Below are positions 1 to 5,610 of a DNA stretch of 6,835 nt, in pieces. Position 1 is the first letter of the stretch. Every line of letters starts with the position of its first letter. The stretch is from Clostridiales bacterium (GTDB taxonomy: Bacteria > Bacillota > Clostridia > Tissierellales > Sedimentibacteraceae), in contig DNNJ01000174.1 in the NCBI GenBank assembly GCA_003487955.1, forward strand, positions 429-7,263. Direction: 5' to 3'. The position numbers and the translations under genes are program-made. A model generated the notes under the pieces. It searched no databases and was not told the DNA's origin. It was given only the letters and a program-made list of their open reading frames with translations.

Positions 1-21
1 TTTTTACAAAAATTGACAAGA

Positions 22-75
22 ATATTTATGCATTAAACTGTTTTATTATCTGAATACTGTTTTTATATTTATGCA
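22..75. repeat. Nested direct repeats in the left intergenic region
   Basis: On the plus strand ATATTTATGCA occurs at 22-32 and again at 65-75. Between them ACTGTTTTA (37-45) and ACTGTTTTTA (56-65) form a second pair. The upstream copy of the outer repeat, read on the minus strand, contains the TAAA of the candidate promoter at 46-71. The repeats may be regulatory or simply AT-rich drift. Apart from these, positions 1-110 hold no gene. Confidence 0.4.
46..71 (-). promoter_or_regulatory. Weak candidate sigma-28 promoter pointing out of the window
   Basis: On the minus strand TAAATATA (71-64) is followed by 10 nt and TCAGATAA (53-46). TAAA is perfect and CAGATAA differs from CCGATAA at one base, but the spacing is one short of the preferred 11. 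It lies after the csrA terminator and would serve a gene beyond position 1. Flagellin (hag) is often found there and is normally sigma-28 dependent. The surroundings are very AT-rich, so a chance match is quite possible. Confidence 0.35.
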
Positions 76-110
76 CTTCAATAGTGTTCGTTTGTGATAA
101 TAACAGGAAT

Positions 111-143
111 AAAAAAATATGGGCACCGCAAAAATACCCATAT
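111..143 (-). terminator. Intrinsic terminator of the flgM-csrA operon
   Basis: On the minus strand ATATGGG (143-137) pairs with CCCATAT (123-117), with 13 nt between. Several G-U and A-U pairs can lengthen the stem inward (UAUU with GGUG). A run of T's (117-111) follows directly. It is about 90 nt after the csrA stop. The U-tract is on the minus-strand side only, so it acts in the direction of the operon. Confidence 0.8.
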
Positions 144-178
144 ACATTATAAATATAATTTCTCAGTCACCAAAATAA

Positions 179-197
179 GCATAATTATAAATTATGC
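179..197. repeat. Perfect AT-rich inverted repeat after csrA
   Basis: GCATAATT (179-186) and AATTATGC (190-197) pair perfectly around ATA. It lies 34 nt beyond the csrA stop. On the minus strand it is followed by TTATTTT, so it could be a weak terminator or 3'-end stabiliser ahead of the stronger terminator. With only two G-C pairs it is thermodynamically poor. Confidence 0.4.
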
Positions 198-230
198 ATC
201 AAAATATCGAAAAAATAATTTTATTATTTT

Positions 231-467
231 TTAATTTTTTATTACTTTTAATTTATTTTTAACATCATTTAAGCTCATTTGATTTATTTTTTCAGAGGCA
301 ATTTTATTAAATTCACAAGTTTCCTTAAGCTCTTTTCTGGTAATTTTTATGTCTGCAGGAGCACTGATAGCAATTTTAACTTTATCTTGACTGATTTCTG
401 AAATAATTATCTCAATATCATCACCTATAAGTATTGATTCCGATACCTTTCTTTTTATTACTAACAT
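231..467 (-). CDS. csrA: Translational regulator CsrA
   Basis: CsrA is a small dimeric RNA-binding protein. In flagellated Firmicutes it represses flagellin (hag) translation by covering its ribosome binding site, and FliW relieves this. At 78 aa it is slightly longer than the 74 aa of B. subtilis. The RNA-binding surface is intact: MLVIKRKVSESILIGDDIEI at the start and ITRKEL with Arg44, the key RNA-contact residue of the family. The region after residue 48 (KETCEFNKIASEKI), where FliW binds in Bacillus, is diverged and seems one residue shorter than the Bacillus EENNRAA stretch, with a longer Lys/Asn-rich tail. The ATG at 467 has a very strong site, GAGGAGGG (481-474), 6 nt upstream. Its mRNA therefore carries a GGA at the binding site, which allows autoregulation. 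Confidence 0.96.
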   Translation of the reverse strand: MLVIKRKVSESILIGDDIEIIISEISQDKVKIAISAPADIKITRKELKETCEFNKIASEKINQMSLNDVKNKLKVIKN

Positions 468-910
468 TTATTACCCTCCTCAGCTGACACAATATTATAT
501 CTGAGTGGATATTCATTTTGGAGTATAACCTGTTTAGCCGTTCTGTTTTTAGGATTAATTGCAATCGGACTTTTTAAATTAACTACGGATTCTTTAATAT
601 TTTCTTTAATAATTGCTATAACTAAAAACTTCAGTTCTGTGCCGGTTGAATTCAGCTCACATAAATCATCTTCGTTTAAAGTCGGATTATAATCGATAAA
701 AACAGCATAAGGATCAATCAACACAAAAGATAGCTCCATATTATCAAGGGATTGAAGAAACATTATATCATCCTCAGGACTATCCTTTAATATTATGTAT
801 TTTTTATAATCATCAAATCCATATATGCCGCTTATAAAACTTATTGTATCTTCTTCACTAATCGATATTTCTCCAAAATCTCTTGTTTCCATATTCATTT
901 TTTTAGACAA
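461..910 (-). CDS. fliW: Flagellar assembly factor FliW
   Basis: FliW binds flagellin. When flagellin is exported, freed FliW binds CsrA and removes it from target mRNA. The 149-aa length and motifs fit: the ETRDFGEISISEEDTISF start, the GIYGFDDYKKYIIL strand (about residues 28-41), FVLIDPYAVFIDY (about 62-74), and the closing NLKSPIAINPKNRTAKQVIL segment (about 111-130). The start is uncertain. TTG at 910 is the only candidate within reach of AAGGAG and gives an 8-nt overlap with the DUF6470 gene. ATG at 898 would remove four residues and agrees with where most FliW proteins begin, but has no binding site. The stop overlaps the csrA start (ATGTTAG, 7 nt), so the two regulators are made together. 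Confidence 0.94.
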   Translation of the reverse strand: MSKKMNMETRDFGEISISEEDTISFISGIYGFDDYKKYIILKDSPEDDIMFLQSLDNMELSFVLIDPYAVFIDYNPTLNEDDLCELNSTGTELKFLVIAIIKENIKESVVNLKSPIAINPKNRTAKQVILQNEYPLRYNIVSAEEGNKC

Positions 911-1508
911 GGGTATCTATCTCCTTATAATTAGGATTCGCACTAGGTGGTACAAAAATTGGGGTACCTATGTAATTTATTTCTACACTTGGGTATTCGC
1001 TGATAATAAATTCTATGCTTCCGGGGATGAAATTTATTTGCGGTCTTTCAATATTCCAGTCAAAATTTAGTTCATCCATTATGAAGCTCATGGAGATTCC
1101 TCCTGTATCCCATGAAATATCAGGTCCTGTAGATGGAATAAATCCAAGATTAAAACTTACGTCACTCATAAATTTTTTCATTGCAATTTCAGGTATTGGA
1201 TTATCCATAATATCGATATCCAACATGAGATTACCTTCTCTTGCATAGGTTGCAGTTGCTTTATACCCTGCTTGTACACCTGATTTGGCAAAGTCGTTTA
1301 CAGAGCGCATTGCACTTTTTATTCCTGCCGAATATCTTGCTTCAACTGTATCAATTTTTAATTTGGCAGGCTTCATCTGCATTTGAAGGCCGCCCTTATT
1401 TCTTGTCATTTCAAAAGTAGCATTGGTTGCAGCTATTTCATAGCGCGCCTTATTAATTTTCATTTCCAATGACATAGGAATGGTTTTAATTTCTAATAGT
1501 TGTTCCAT
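903..1508 (-). CDS. DUF6470 family protein (YviE-like), flagellar operon
   Basis: This is a 201-aa soluble protein of unknown biochemical role. B. subtilis has a homologue, YviE, in the same place between flgL and fliW. The position and the PSVEINYIGTPIFVPPSANPNY ending are the basis of the call. The start is the ATG at 1508, with AAGGAG 8 nt upstream. The in-frame GTG at 1514 is only 2 nt from that site. The first 95 residues contain an LEIKTIPMSLEMKINKARYE segment and an Ala-rich helix (SAGIKSAMRSVNDFAKSGVQAGYKATATYAREG). The second half is probably beta-rich, with alternating hydrophobics (GGISMSFIMDELNFDWN). There is no signal peptide, membrane span or known catalytic motif. Conserved linkage to fliW suggests a part in late assembly or its control, but this is not shown. 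Confidence 0.82.
   Translation of the reverse strand: MEQLLEIKTIPMSLEMKINKARYEIAATNATFEMTRNKGGLQMQMKPAKLKIDTVEARYSAGIKSAMRSVNDFAKSGVQAGYKATATYAREGNLMLDIDIMDNPIPEIAMKKFMSDVSFNLGFIPSTGPDISWDTGGISMSFIMDELNFDWNIERPQINFIPGSIEFIISEYPSVEINYIGTPIFVPPSANPNYKEIDTLV
921..926 (-). promoter_or_regulatory. Ribosome binding site favouring a TTG start for fliW
   Basis: AAGGAG (926-921) lies inside the end of the DUF6470 gene. It is 10 nt from the TTG at 910 and 22 nt from the first ATG at 898, which is too far. No other purine-rich site precedes either ATG. The spacing is slightly long even for the TTG, so fliW translation may be modest or dependent on ribosomes finishing the upstream gene. Confidence 0.55.
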
Positions 1509-1512
1509 ATAC

Positions 1513-1524
1513 ACAACTCCTTGT
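1513..1524 (-). promoter_or_regulatory. CsrA-like hairpin on the DUF6470 ribosome binding site
   Basis: In RNA, ACAAGGAGUUGU (1524-1513) can fold with ACAA and UUGU as the stem and GGAG as the loop. The ACAAGGA core matches the CsrA selection consensus RUACARGGAUGU over ACARGGA. The Shine-Dalgarno AAGGAG lies inside it, 8 nt before the ATG at 1508, so a bound CsrA would block translation. The stem is short and a tetraloop is tighter than usual for CsrA. Occupancy is therefore inferred only. Confidence 0.45.
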
Positions 1525-2528
1525 TATTTCATAAAATCTATAAAACTGTTTTGAAGAATCCTGTTACCCATTGATAATGCTGCATTGTAAGAATATTCCT
1601 GCATCTTAAAGTTTACTATTGCTTCTGCAGGGTCTTCAAATTCAACCCCCAATATTTTTTTATTTAAATTGAATTGGTTGTCCTCATTTCTTGTCTTAAG
1701 GAAGTTCAAATAATTTGTTTTAGCTCCGATATCGGTAATATTAACCAATACCTGAGCTTTCTGTTTTTCATATTCATCTATGTATGGAGTTATTTCATCT
1801 ATTGAAAAACTATCACTTACCAACTTTTCTTTTATTTCTCCAATTAAATTATATAGATTTTTTGGAATACCATCTGCTGTTTCTCCAAATCCCATAAATT
1901 TTATGCCTGACATAGACATGTCAAATACCGTGTCAGTGTTCAATTCTGAGTCGCTGTCAAAGGTCATCCCTAAGCCTATATCTATGTTGATGGTTTCATT
2001 GGCTAAGTCTTTAAGGTTTACAAAATTATCATCTGCATCCAGTTGAGTGTATAAGTTTATACCTTTAAAATGCAGTACTCCATTCTTTACAGTAAAGGGA
2101 ACTTCTTCCTTGCTCGTTCCGCCGAAAACATATCTGTCTTCAAAATTTGCATTGAGAGATGTCAGTATGGAGCGCTGTAAATTTTCAAGCTCCTTTGCAA
2201 CAATTTCTCTATCCCCAGCATTCATTGTTCCATTAATACCCTTTAAATACGAGGTGTAGACTGATTCTAAATTGTTGCTTATTTCTGTCAAATTTGTTTC
2301 TGCTGCTGTAAGAAAAGAGTCAACATCTTTTATGTTGGTATCATATATTTCGGTTGTTCTGTATTCTCTTCTCAGCTTGTATGCTTTAATCGCAGATACC
2401 GGGTCCTCAGAGCCTTTAACAAACCTTCTGCCCGTCTCAACCTTCTCGCTCAATTGATTCATTTCATAAGCTGATTTGTTTAAATTTTTAATATATTTAT
2501 TTGACATCATACTTGTAGTTATTCTCAT
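1524..2528 (-). CDS. flgL: Flagellar hook-associated protein 3, FlgL
   Basis: FlgL forms the second junction ring, onto which flagellin filament assembles. It is a 334-aa flagellin-like protein. The N-terminal helix begins MRITTSMMSNKYIKNLN, continues through ETGRRFVKGSEDPVSAIKAYKLR (about residues 31-53), and has DSFLTAAETNLTEISNNL at about 70-87. The RYVFGG motif is at about 132-137. The conserved C-terminal helix, with EDPAEAIVNFKMQEYSYNAAL and a terminal SFIDFMK, pairs with the N-terminal one. It has no signal peptide and is a type III export substrate served by FlgN. Its binding site AGAGGTGA overlaps the flgK stop codon (TAG at 2541-2539), which implies coupled translation and near-stoichiometric FlgK and FlgL. 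Confidence 0.95.
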   Translation of the reverse strand: MRITTSMMSNKYIKNLNKSAYEMNQLSEKVETGRRFVKGSEDPVSAIKAYKLRREYRTTEIYDTNIKDVDSFLTAAETNLTEISNNLESVYTSYLKGINGTMNAGDREIVAKELENLQRSILTSLNANFEDRYVFGGTSKEEVPFTVKNGVLHFKGINLYTQLDADDNFVNLKDLANETINIDIGLGMTFDSDSELNTDTVFDMSMSGIKFMGFGETADGIPKNLYNLIGEIKEKLVSDSFSIDEITPYIDEYEKQKAQVLVNITDIGAKTNYLNFLKTRNEDNQFNLNKKILGVEFEDPAEAIVNFKMQEYSYNAALSMGNRILQNSFIDFMK

Positions 2529-2538
2529 ACTATCACCT

Positions 2539-4227
2539 CTATACTCCCATTCTGTTTATCAATGTTTCAAGCATTTCATCCAATGTAGTCATAAGTCTTG
2601 CAGCTGCATTGTATGATTTGCTGTACTGAAGTAAATTTACTCCTTCTTCGTTCAAATCCACGGAAGACATGCTGCTTCTTGCATAATCAATATGAAACTG
2701 GGTTTCTGAATATGTTGCATATGATATTTGTACATCAGCTGTCTGCAAGTTTAATTTTGTTGTTGTATATGACAGGAATTCCTGGAAGGTACCTTTAAAC
2801 AAATTAGCCTGTTCATCCTCCTCTATTGTACCATCATTATTTTTATCTATATTAGTTATGAAATCATTTTTGGCGTTGAATGCGTTAATCATTCTGAGTA
2901 TGTTATCAACAGCTCCGGTATTGTCCTCATCTCCAGCAGCTTTTTCCTTAATTGTATTTGTTATATATGAGTCTGTTGTACTTGCCCAAGCTGCTGCAAT
3001 TTTTATGTTGCCGGCTGTTATCGGTGCAGTTGGATCGGTACCCCTTGCTTCAAATAAGGGCTTTGTACCGGTGCCAAAGTCTGGTTTCCCATCTGTATCA
3101 AATGACTCGGGCACTCTGTTAAGGTCATTCATAACTGTTGCGAACTTATTAGCTAAAGTGTCAAGCATATTACTGTAATATTGGACACCTTTAACTTCTG
3201 CTGCTATTTCATATCCGTTTTCTTTATCAATATCTTTCTCTGTGGCAAATTCTCCTTTACCGTTCAGAAATTTTAAATATCCGTCTATTTGACCGCCTTT
3301 AATTTTTGAGGTAATATTTACAGGATCAGTTTTATGGATTGGACTGCCATCAACGTTCTTTTGAACAATACCATCAGCATCTTTTACAAACTCTGTTATA
3401 TTTATTTTAGTGATATCAGTATCGTCATCTATAACTTCGACTTTATTGCTGAAATTTCTATTAACCAATTCATTTATTGTCCCGTTTAATCTTATGACCA
3501 ACTCATCTATTGTCTTGCCTCCTCCTATATTTAGAGGCTCAATATCAACTTCTATATCTATGTAACAAGAAAGTTCATCAATAAGCATGTTTCTCTCGTC
3601 ATTTAATTCCAATGCCGGATTATCGCTTATATTGCTTTCTTTGATTTGCTGATTTAATTTTGCTATGTTTTTTGTCAATTCATTAATTTTTTGAACAGCT
3701 CCGTTTTCAAGATAACTAAGCTGTTGTTCATAGATAGTTTCTATATCCCTCGAATAATCGTTTAACATTTGAGTAAGAATTTCTGCGGATGTTCTTACTA
3801 CACCTTCCATTACCGGGTCTGAGGGGCTGCTTGTAAGTGAATGAAGCTGTGCTGAAAGGTCAGAAAACTGTGCATCTAATTTATCCATTGATATTTCATC
3901 AAACACGGATTCCAAATCACTCAAAGCTTCTAGTTGAACATATTCACTGCCGGATTTTGCAGCTTCCATTCTATATCTCAAATCAAGAAATGCATCTCTG
4001 AACTGGCTCACACCGTTTGCTTCAACACCTTGTCCGATAACAACCCCCGTGGAGCCGAATTTCATGTTGCTTGTATTAAATGATAATGAGCTGATATCAA
4101 GACGTTGTCTTGTGTATCCCTTGGTATTTATATTCGATATGTTCTGACCCGTTACATCCATGTGGTTTTGATTTACTTTTAACGCGCTTGTGGCTGTTTT
4201 ATATCCTAAAAAAGTCGATCTAAGCAT
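2539..4227 (-). CDS. flgK: Flagellar hook-associated protein 1, FlgK
   Basis: FlgK forms the first ring of the hook-filament junction and is exported through the flagellar channel. The protein is 562 aa, within the family range. The N-terminus has the flagellar rod/hook motif (GQNISNINTKGYTRQRLD, about residues 27-44). The helical D1 region spans about 85-220, and the C-terminal helix (about 520-562, VDLNEEGVNLLQYSKSYNAA) matches the conserved end. There is no signal peptide, as expected for type III export. The central part (about 225-475) is variable and rich in Asp/Gly. It holds DKNNDGTIEEDE (residues 461-472), which fits the EF-hand calcium-loop pattern. AAGGAG lies 5 nt before the ATG, within a hairpin loop. 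flgL follows after 10 nt. Confidence 0.96.
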   Translation of the reverse strand: MLRSTFLGYKTATSALKVNQNHMDVTGQNISNINTKGYTRQRLDISSLSFNTSNMKFGSTGVVIGQGVEANGVSQFRDAFLDLRYRMEAAKSGSEYVQLEALSDLESVFDEISMDKLDAQFSDLSAQLHSLTSSPSDPVMEGVVRTSAEILTQMLNDYSRDIETIYEQQLSYLENGAVQKINELTKNIAKLNQQIKESNISDNPALELNDERNMLIDELSCYIDIEVDIEPLNIGGGKTIDELVIRLNGTINELVNRNFSNKVEVIDDDTDITKINITEFVKDADGIVQKNVDGSPIHKTDPVNITSKIKGGQIDGYLKFLNGKGEFATEKDIDKENGYEIAAEVKGVQYYSNMLDTLANKFATVMNDLNRVPESFDTDGKPDFGTGTKPLFEARGTDPTAPITAGNIKIAAAWASTTDSYITNTIKEKAAGDEDNTGAVDNILRMINAFNAKNDFITNIDKNNDGTIEEDEQANLFKGTFQEFLSYTTTKLNLQTADVQISYATYSETQFHIDYARSSMSSVDLNEEGVNLLQYSKSYNAAARLMTTLDEMLETLINRMGV

Positions 4228-4243
4228 AGCTTCTCCTTGCTAT
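4226..4243 (-). promoter_or_regulatory. flgK ribosome binding site in a hairpin loop (possible CsrA site)
   Basis: In RNA, AUAGC (4243-4239) pairs with GCUAU (4230-4226). The loop is AAGGAGAA, which contains the whole flgK Shine-Dalgarno. The 3' arm runs into the A and U of the start codon. A GGA displayed in a short hairpin loop is the known recognition feature of CsrA, and csrA is the last gene of this operon. A single 5-bp stem around a purine-rich site can arise by chance, so binding is a hypothesis. Confidence 0.4.
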
Positions 4244-4257
4244 CTTTTATATTTCTT

Positions 4258-4713
4258 TTATATTTTCTGTGAAATCAATAAACCCTCGGTTGCATTTTTG
4301 CTTTTATCATTGCTGTATGTGTTTTTATTTTCTCCTAAATTGCTCAATCCCTTGTTTATTCTACGAAGTCTGACTTCAATAATAGTTTTTAATAGCTCGT
4401 TTATTTTTTTTAATTCCTTAATTGTATTATTTAATTCTTCAAATTCTTCTTGTAAATTTGTTTTAAATTCATTTTCTGCAGCATCAATTATTTCTTTCAG
4501 CGTCTTACCGCTTAATCCCAAAGAATTTAGAAGCTTTTCTCTTTTATGTTCAATCCCTTTCATTTGCAGATAATATACTTCTTCCTGTGATACTATATTA
4601 TCTAAAGAAATTACATCATTTTTTATTACAGCTTCATATTTATCATATTCTAATTCTAAAAGCATTTTGTATATTTCATTATTTTCTTTTAATAATTCAC
4701 ATAAGGTATTCAT
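4258..4713 (-). CDS. flgN: Flagellar export chaperone FlgN
   Basis: FlgN is the cytoplasmic chaperone that binds the C-termini of FlgK and FlgL and brings them to the flagellar export gate. The product is a 151-aa, highly charged, almost wholly helical protein, with long heptad-like stretches at about residues 1-60 and 80-120 and a polar tail (about 125-151) likely to be disordered. Sequence conservation in this family is weak. The call rests on size, helical character and position directly between flgM and flgK. The ATG at 4713 lies 9 nt after the flgM stop, and AGAGG (4724-4720) overlaps that stop codon, so translation is probably coupled. The DNA between its stop and flgK holds two AAATATAAAAGA copies of no known role. 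Confidence 0.82.
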   Translation of the reverse strand: MNTLCELLKENNEIYKMLLELEYDKYEAVIKNDVISLDNIVSQEEVYYLQMKGIEHKREKLLNSLGLSGKTLKEIIDAAENEFKTNLQEEFEELNNTIKELKKINELLKTIIEVRLRRINKGLSNLGENKNTYSNDKSKNATEGLLISQKI

Positions 4714-4722
4714 CTCAGGCCT

Positions 4723-5001
4723 CTACTTTAATAGTCTTTTTACTATTTCTTCAACATCTATGCTATAAGTTTTATTGTTTATGCTATCCTTAATTCTGTT
4801 AATTTTATCAGCATTTGTTTCTTCGTTAATTTGTGATACCACTTTCTTTTTAATAAATTGAGGGCTCATATTTTCCTTATTTCTGCCTTTGAAATCTATC
4901 ACATCATATTTATTTTCCTTGTTTACTTCTTCCTTTTTAATTAAATTAGAATTACCTTTATAGTTTATATAATTATTATTGTTGATATTTTGAATTTTCA
5001 T
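4723..5001 (-). CDS. flgM: Anti-sigma-28 factor FlgM
   Basis: FlgM binds sigma-28 and blocks late flagellar transcription until it is removed, classically by export through the finished hook-basal body. The protein is 92 aa from the ATG at 5001, within the usual 85-100. The ATG is chosen because AGAGGT lies 6 nt upstream (5013-5008). The in-frame GTG at 5028 coincides with the predicted transcription start and cannot be used. The N-terminal half is Asn/Lys-rich and probably disordered, as in the family. The family signature is the C-terminal sigma-binding region at residues 63-92, with ADKINRIKDSINNKTYSIDV followed by an amphipathic helix (EEIVKRLLK). The stop codon TAG overlaps the flgN binding site. 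With its own gene behind a sigma-28-like promoter, it would feed back on itself. Confidence 0.9.
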   Translation of the reverse strand: MKIQNINNNNYINYKGNSNLIKKEEVNKENKYDVIDFKGRNKENMSPQFIKKKVVSQINEETNADKINRIKDSINNKTYSIDVEEIVKRLLK

Positions 5002-5035
5002 AAACGTACCTCTTCTATTTATTTTCACATATTAC

Positions 5036-5062
5036 TATTCGACAGAAATACAAAAAAATTTA
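5036..5062 (-). promoter_or_regulatory. Candidate sigma-28 promoter of the flgM-csrA operon
   Basis: On the minus strand TAAATTTT (5062-5055) is followed by exactly 11 nt and then GTCGAATA (5043-5036). Against TAAAGTTT-N11-GCCGATAA this matches 7 of 8 and 5 of 8 with ideal spacing. It lies in the 51-78 nt gap between the second cheW and flgM. A start near 5029 gives a leader of about 28 nt before the flgM ATG. A sigma-28 promoter ahead of flgM is well known in Bacillus and enteric bacteria. Read-through from the cheW promoter is also possible, since no strong terminator lies between. Confidence 0.6.
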
Positions 5063-5079
5063 GCTGCATTTTGTTTTTT

Positions 5080-5610
5080 TCATGCATTGCTCATTATTTT
5101 CTCTTCATCTATAACTAAAAGCACATCCTCGCTTTTATGTCCTTTGGCTACACCCATTATAAAACCGTTATTACCCATTTGTTTAATTTCTGCGGTTTCT
5201 TCATAAGCAGAAATATTCTCCACAGATAAAACTTCATCTACAACAAGTCCTACAAACGAATTTCCCTTTTCTAAAACTACAACCATATCTCTATTTTCTT
5301 TTAAATCATCAGTTGAATTTCCTGATTCAGCTTCTATATTCAATAATGATTTTAAGTCTACCAAGGGAATCACATTTCCTCTCAGATGTATTAAACCGTT
5401 AATATGCTCTGCAACATTGGGCACTAATGTTACAACATCCGGTTTAATAACAATTGATGTTATAAACCTGCTGTTTACAGTGTATAAAGTTTCATTAAGC
5501 TTAAATATTAACCAAGGAATAACCTCTTGTAATTCCTGCATTTCCTGCATTTCCTGCATTTGTTCTATTTGTTGGATTTGTTGAATTTGCCGGATATTTT
5601 TATTATTCAT
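5080..5610 (-). CDS. cheW: CheW-like coupling protein with a Gln-rich N-terminal repeat tail
   Basis: This second CheW-domain protein has 176 aa. The domain covers about residues 31-173 and carries the LIHLRG-IPLVDLK marker (Arg77) and an MGVAK-LLVIDEEKIM end. Its ATG overlaps the stop of the first cheW (ATGAATAA, 8 nt), with AAGGAG 6 nt upstream, so translation is likely coupled. Both proteins share a QMGNN stretch in the second half, which suggests paralogy, but overall they differ clearly and may serve different receptors or CheA partners. The unusual part is residues 6-29: eight three-residue units of the form I/M/L-x-Q/E, encoded by a 9-bp tandem repeat. No other CheW feature is missing. 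Which receptors it serves cannot be read from the window. Confidence 0.88.
   Translation of the reverse strand: MNNKNIRQIQQIQQIEQMQEMQEMQELQEVIPWLIFKLNETLYTVNSRFITSIVIKPDVVTLVPNVAEHINGLIHLRGNVIPLVDLKSLLNIEAESGNSTDDLKENRDMVVVLEKGNSFVGLVVDEVLSVENISAYEETAEIKQMGNNGFIMGVAKGHKSEDVLLVIDEEKIMSNA
5524..5595 (-). repeat. 9-bp in-frame tandem repeat within the second cheW
   Basis: Eight consecutive 9-bp units occupy 72 bp. Three are identical (plus-strand TTCCTGCAT at 5533-5541, 5542-5550 and 5551-5559), and the flanking units are degenerate versions. On the coding strand they read IRQ, IQQ, IQQ, IEQ, MQE, MQE, MQE and LQE. Because the unit is a multiple of three, gain or loss of copies would change tail length without breaking the frame. 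Identical adjacent copies point to recent slippage. Confidence 0.9.

Noticed and set aside
13..18. Perfect TTGACA -35 element on the plus strand
   Set aside because: No acceptable -10 lies 16-18 nt downstream and no plus-strand gene follows. In AT-rich DNA a lone hexamer means little.
825..1248. Plus-strand open frames opposite fliW and the DUF6470 gene
   Set aside because: They are antisense to well-supported genes, lack binding sites, and have compositions typical of shadow frames.
4190..4573. Plus-strand open frame of 127 codons rich in Phe, Leu and Ser opposite flgN
   Set aside because: The apparent membrane-like composition comes from reading a Lys/Glu-rich helical gene on the opposite strand. 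There is no ribosome binding site, and flgN is firmly placed in the operon.
5001..5028. GTG at 5028 as the flgM start
   Set aside because: It coincides with the predicted transcription start and has no ribosome binding site, whereas the ATG at 5001 has AGAGGT at 6 nt.
5056..5091. Possible terminator after the second cheW (AGC-TGCAT pairing with ATGCA-GCT, then T's)
   Set aside because: The stem is 5 bp plus 3 bp with a bulge and a 12-nt loop, and the T-run is displaced by AAA and forms part of the flgM promoter. It is too weak to call, so read-through from cheW into flgM remains possible.
5533..5559. Short tandem repeat considered as a CRISPR-like array
   Set aside because: The units are 9 bp with no spacers, lie in frame within a CheW gene, and encode a regular peptide.
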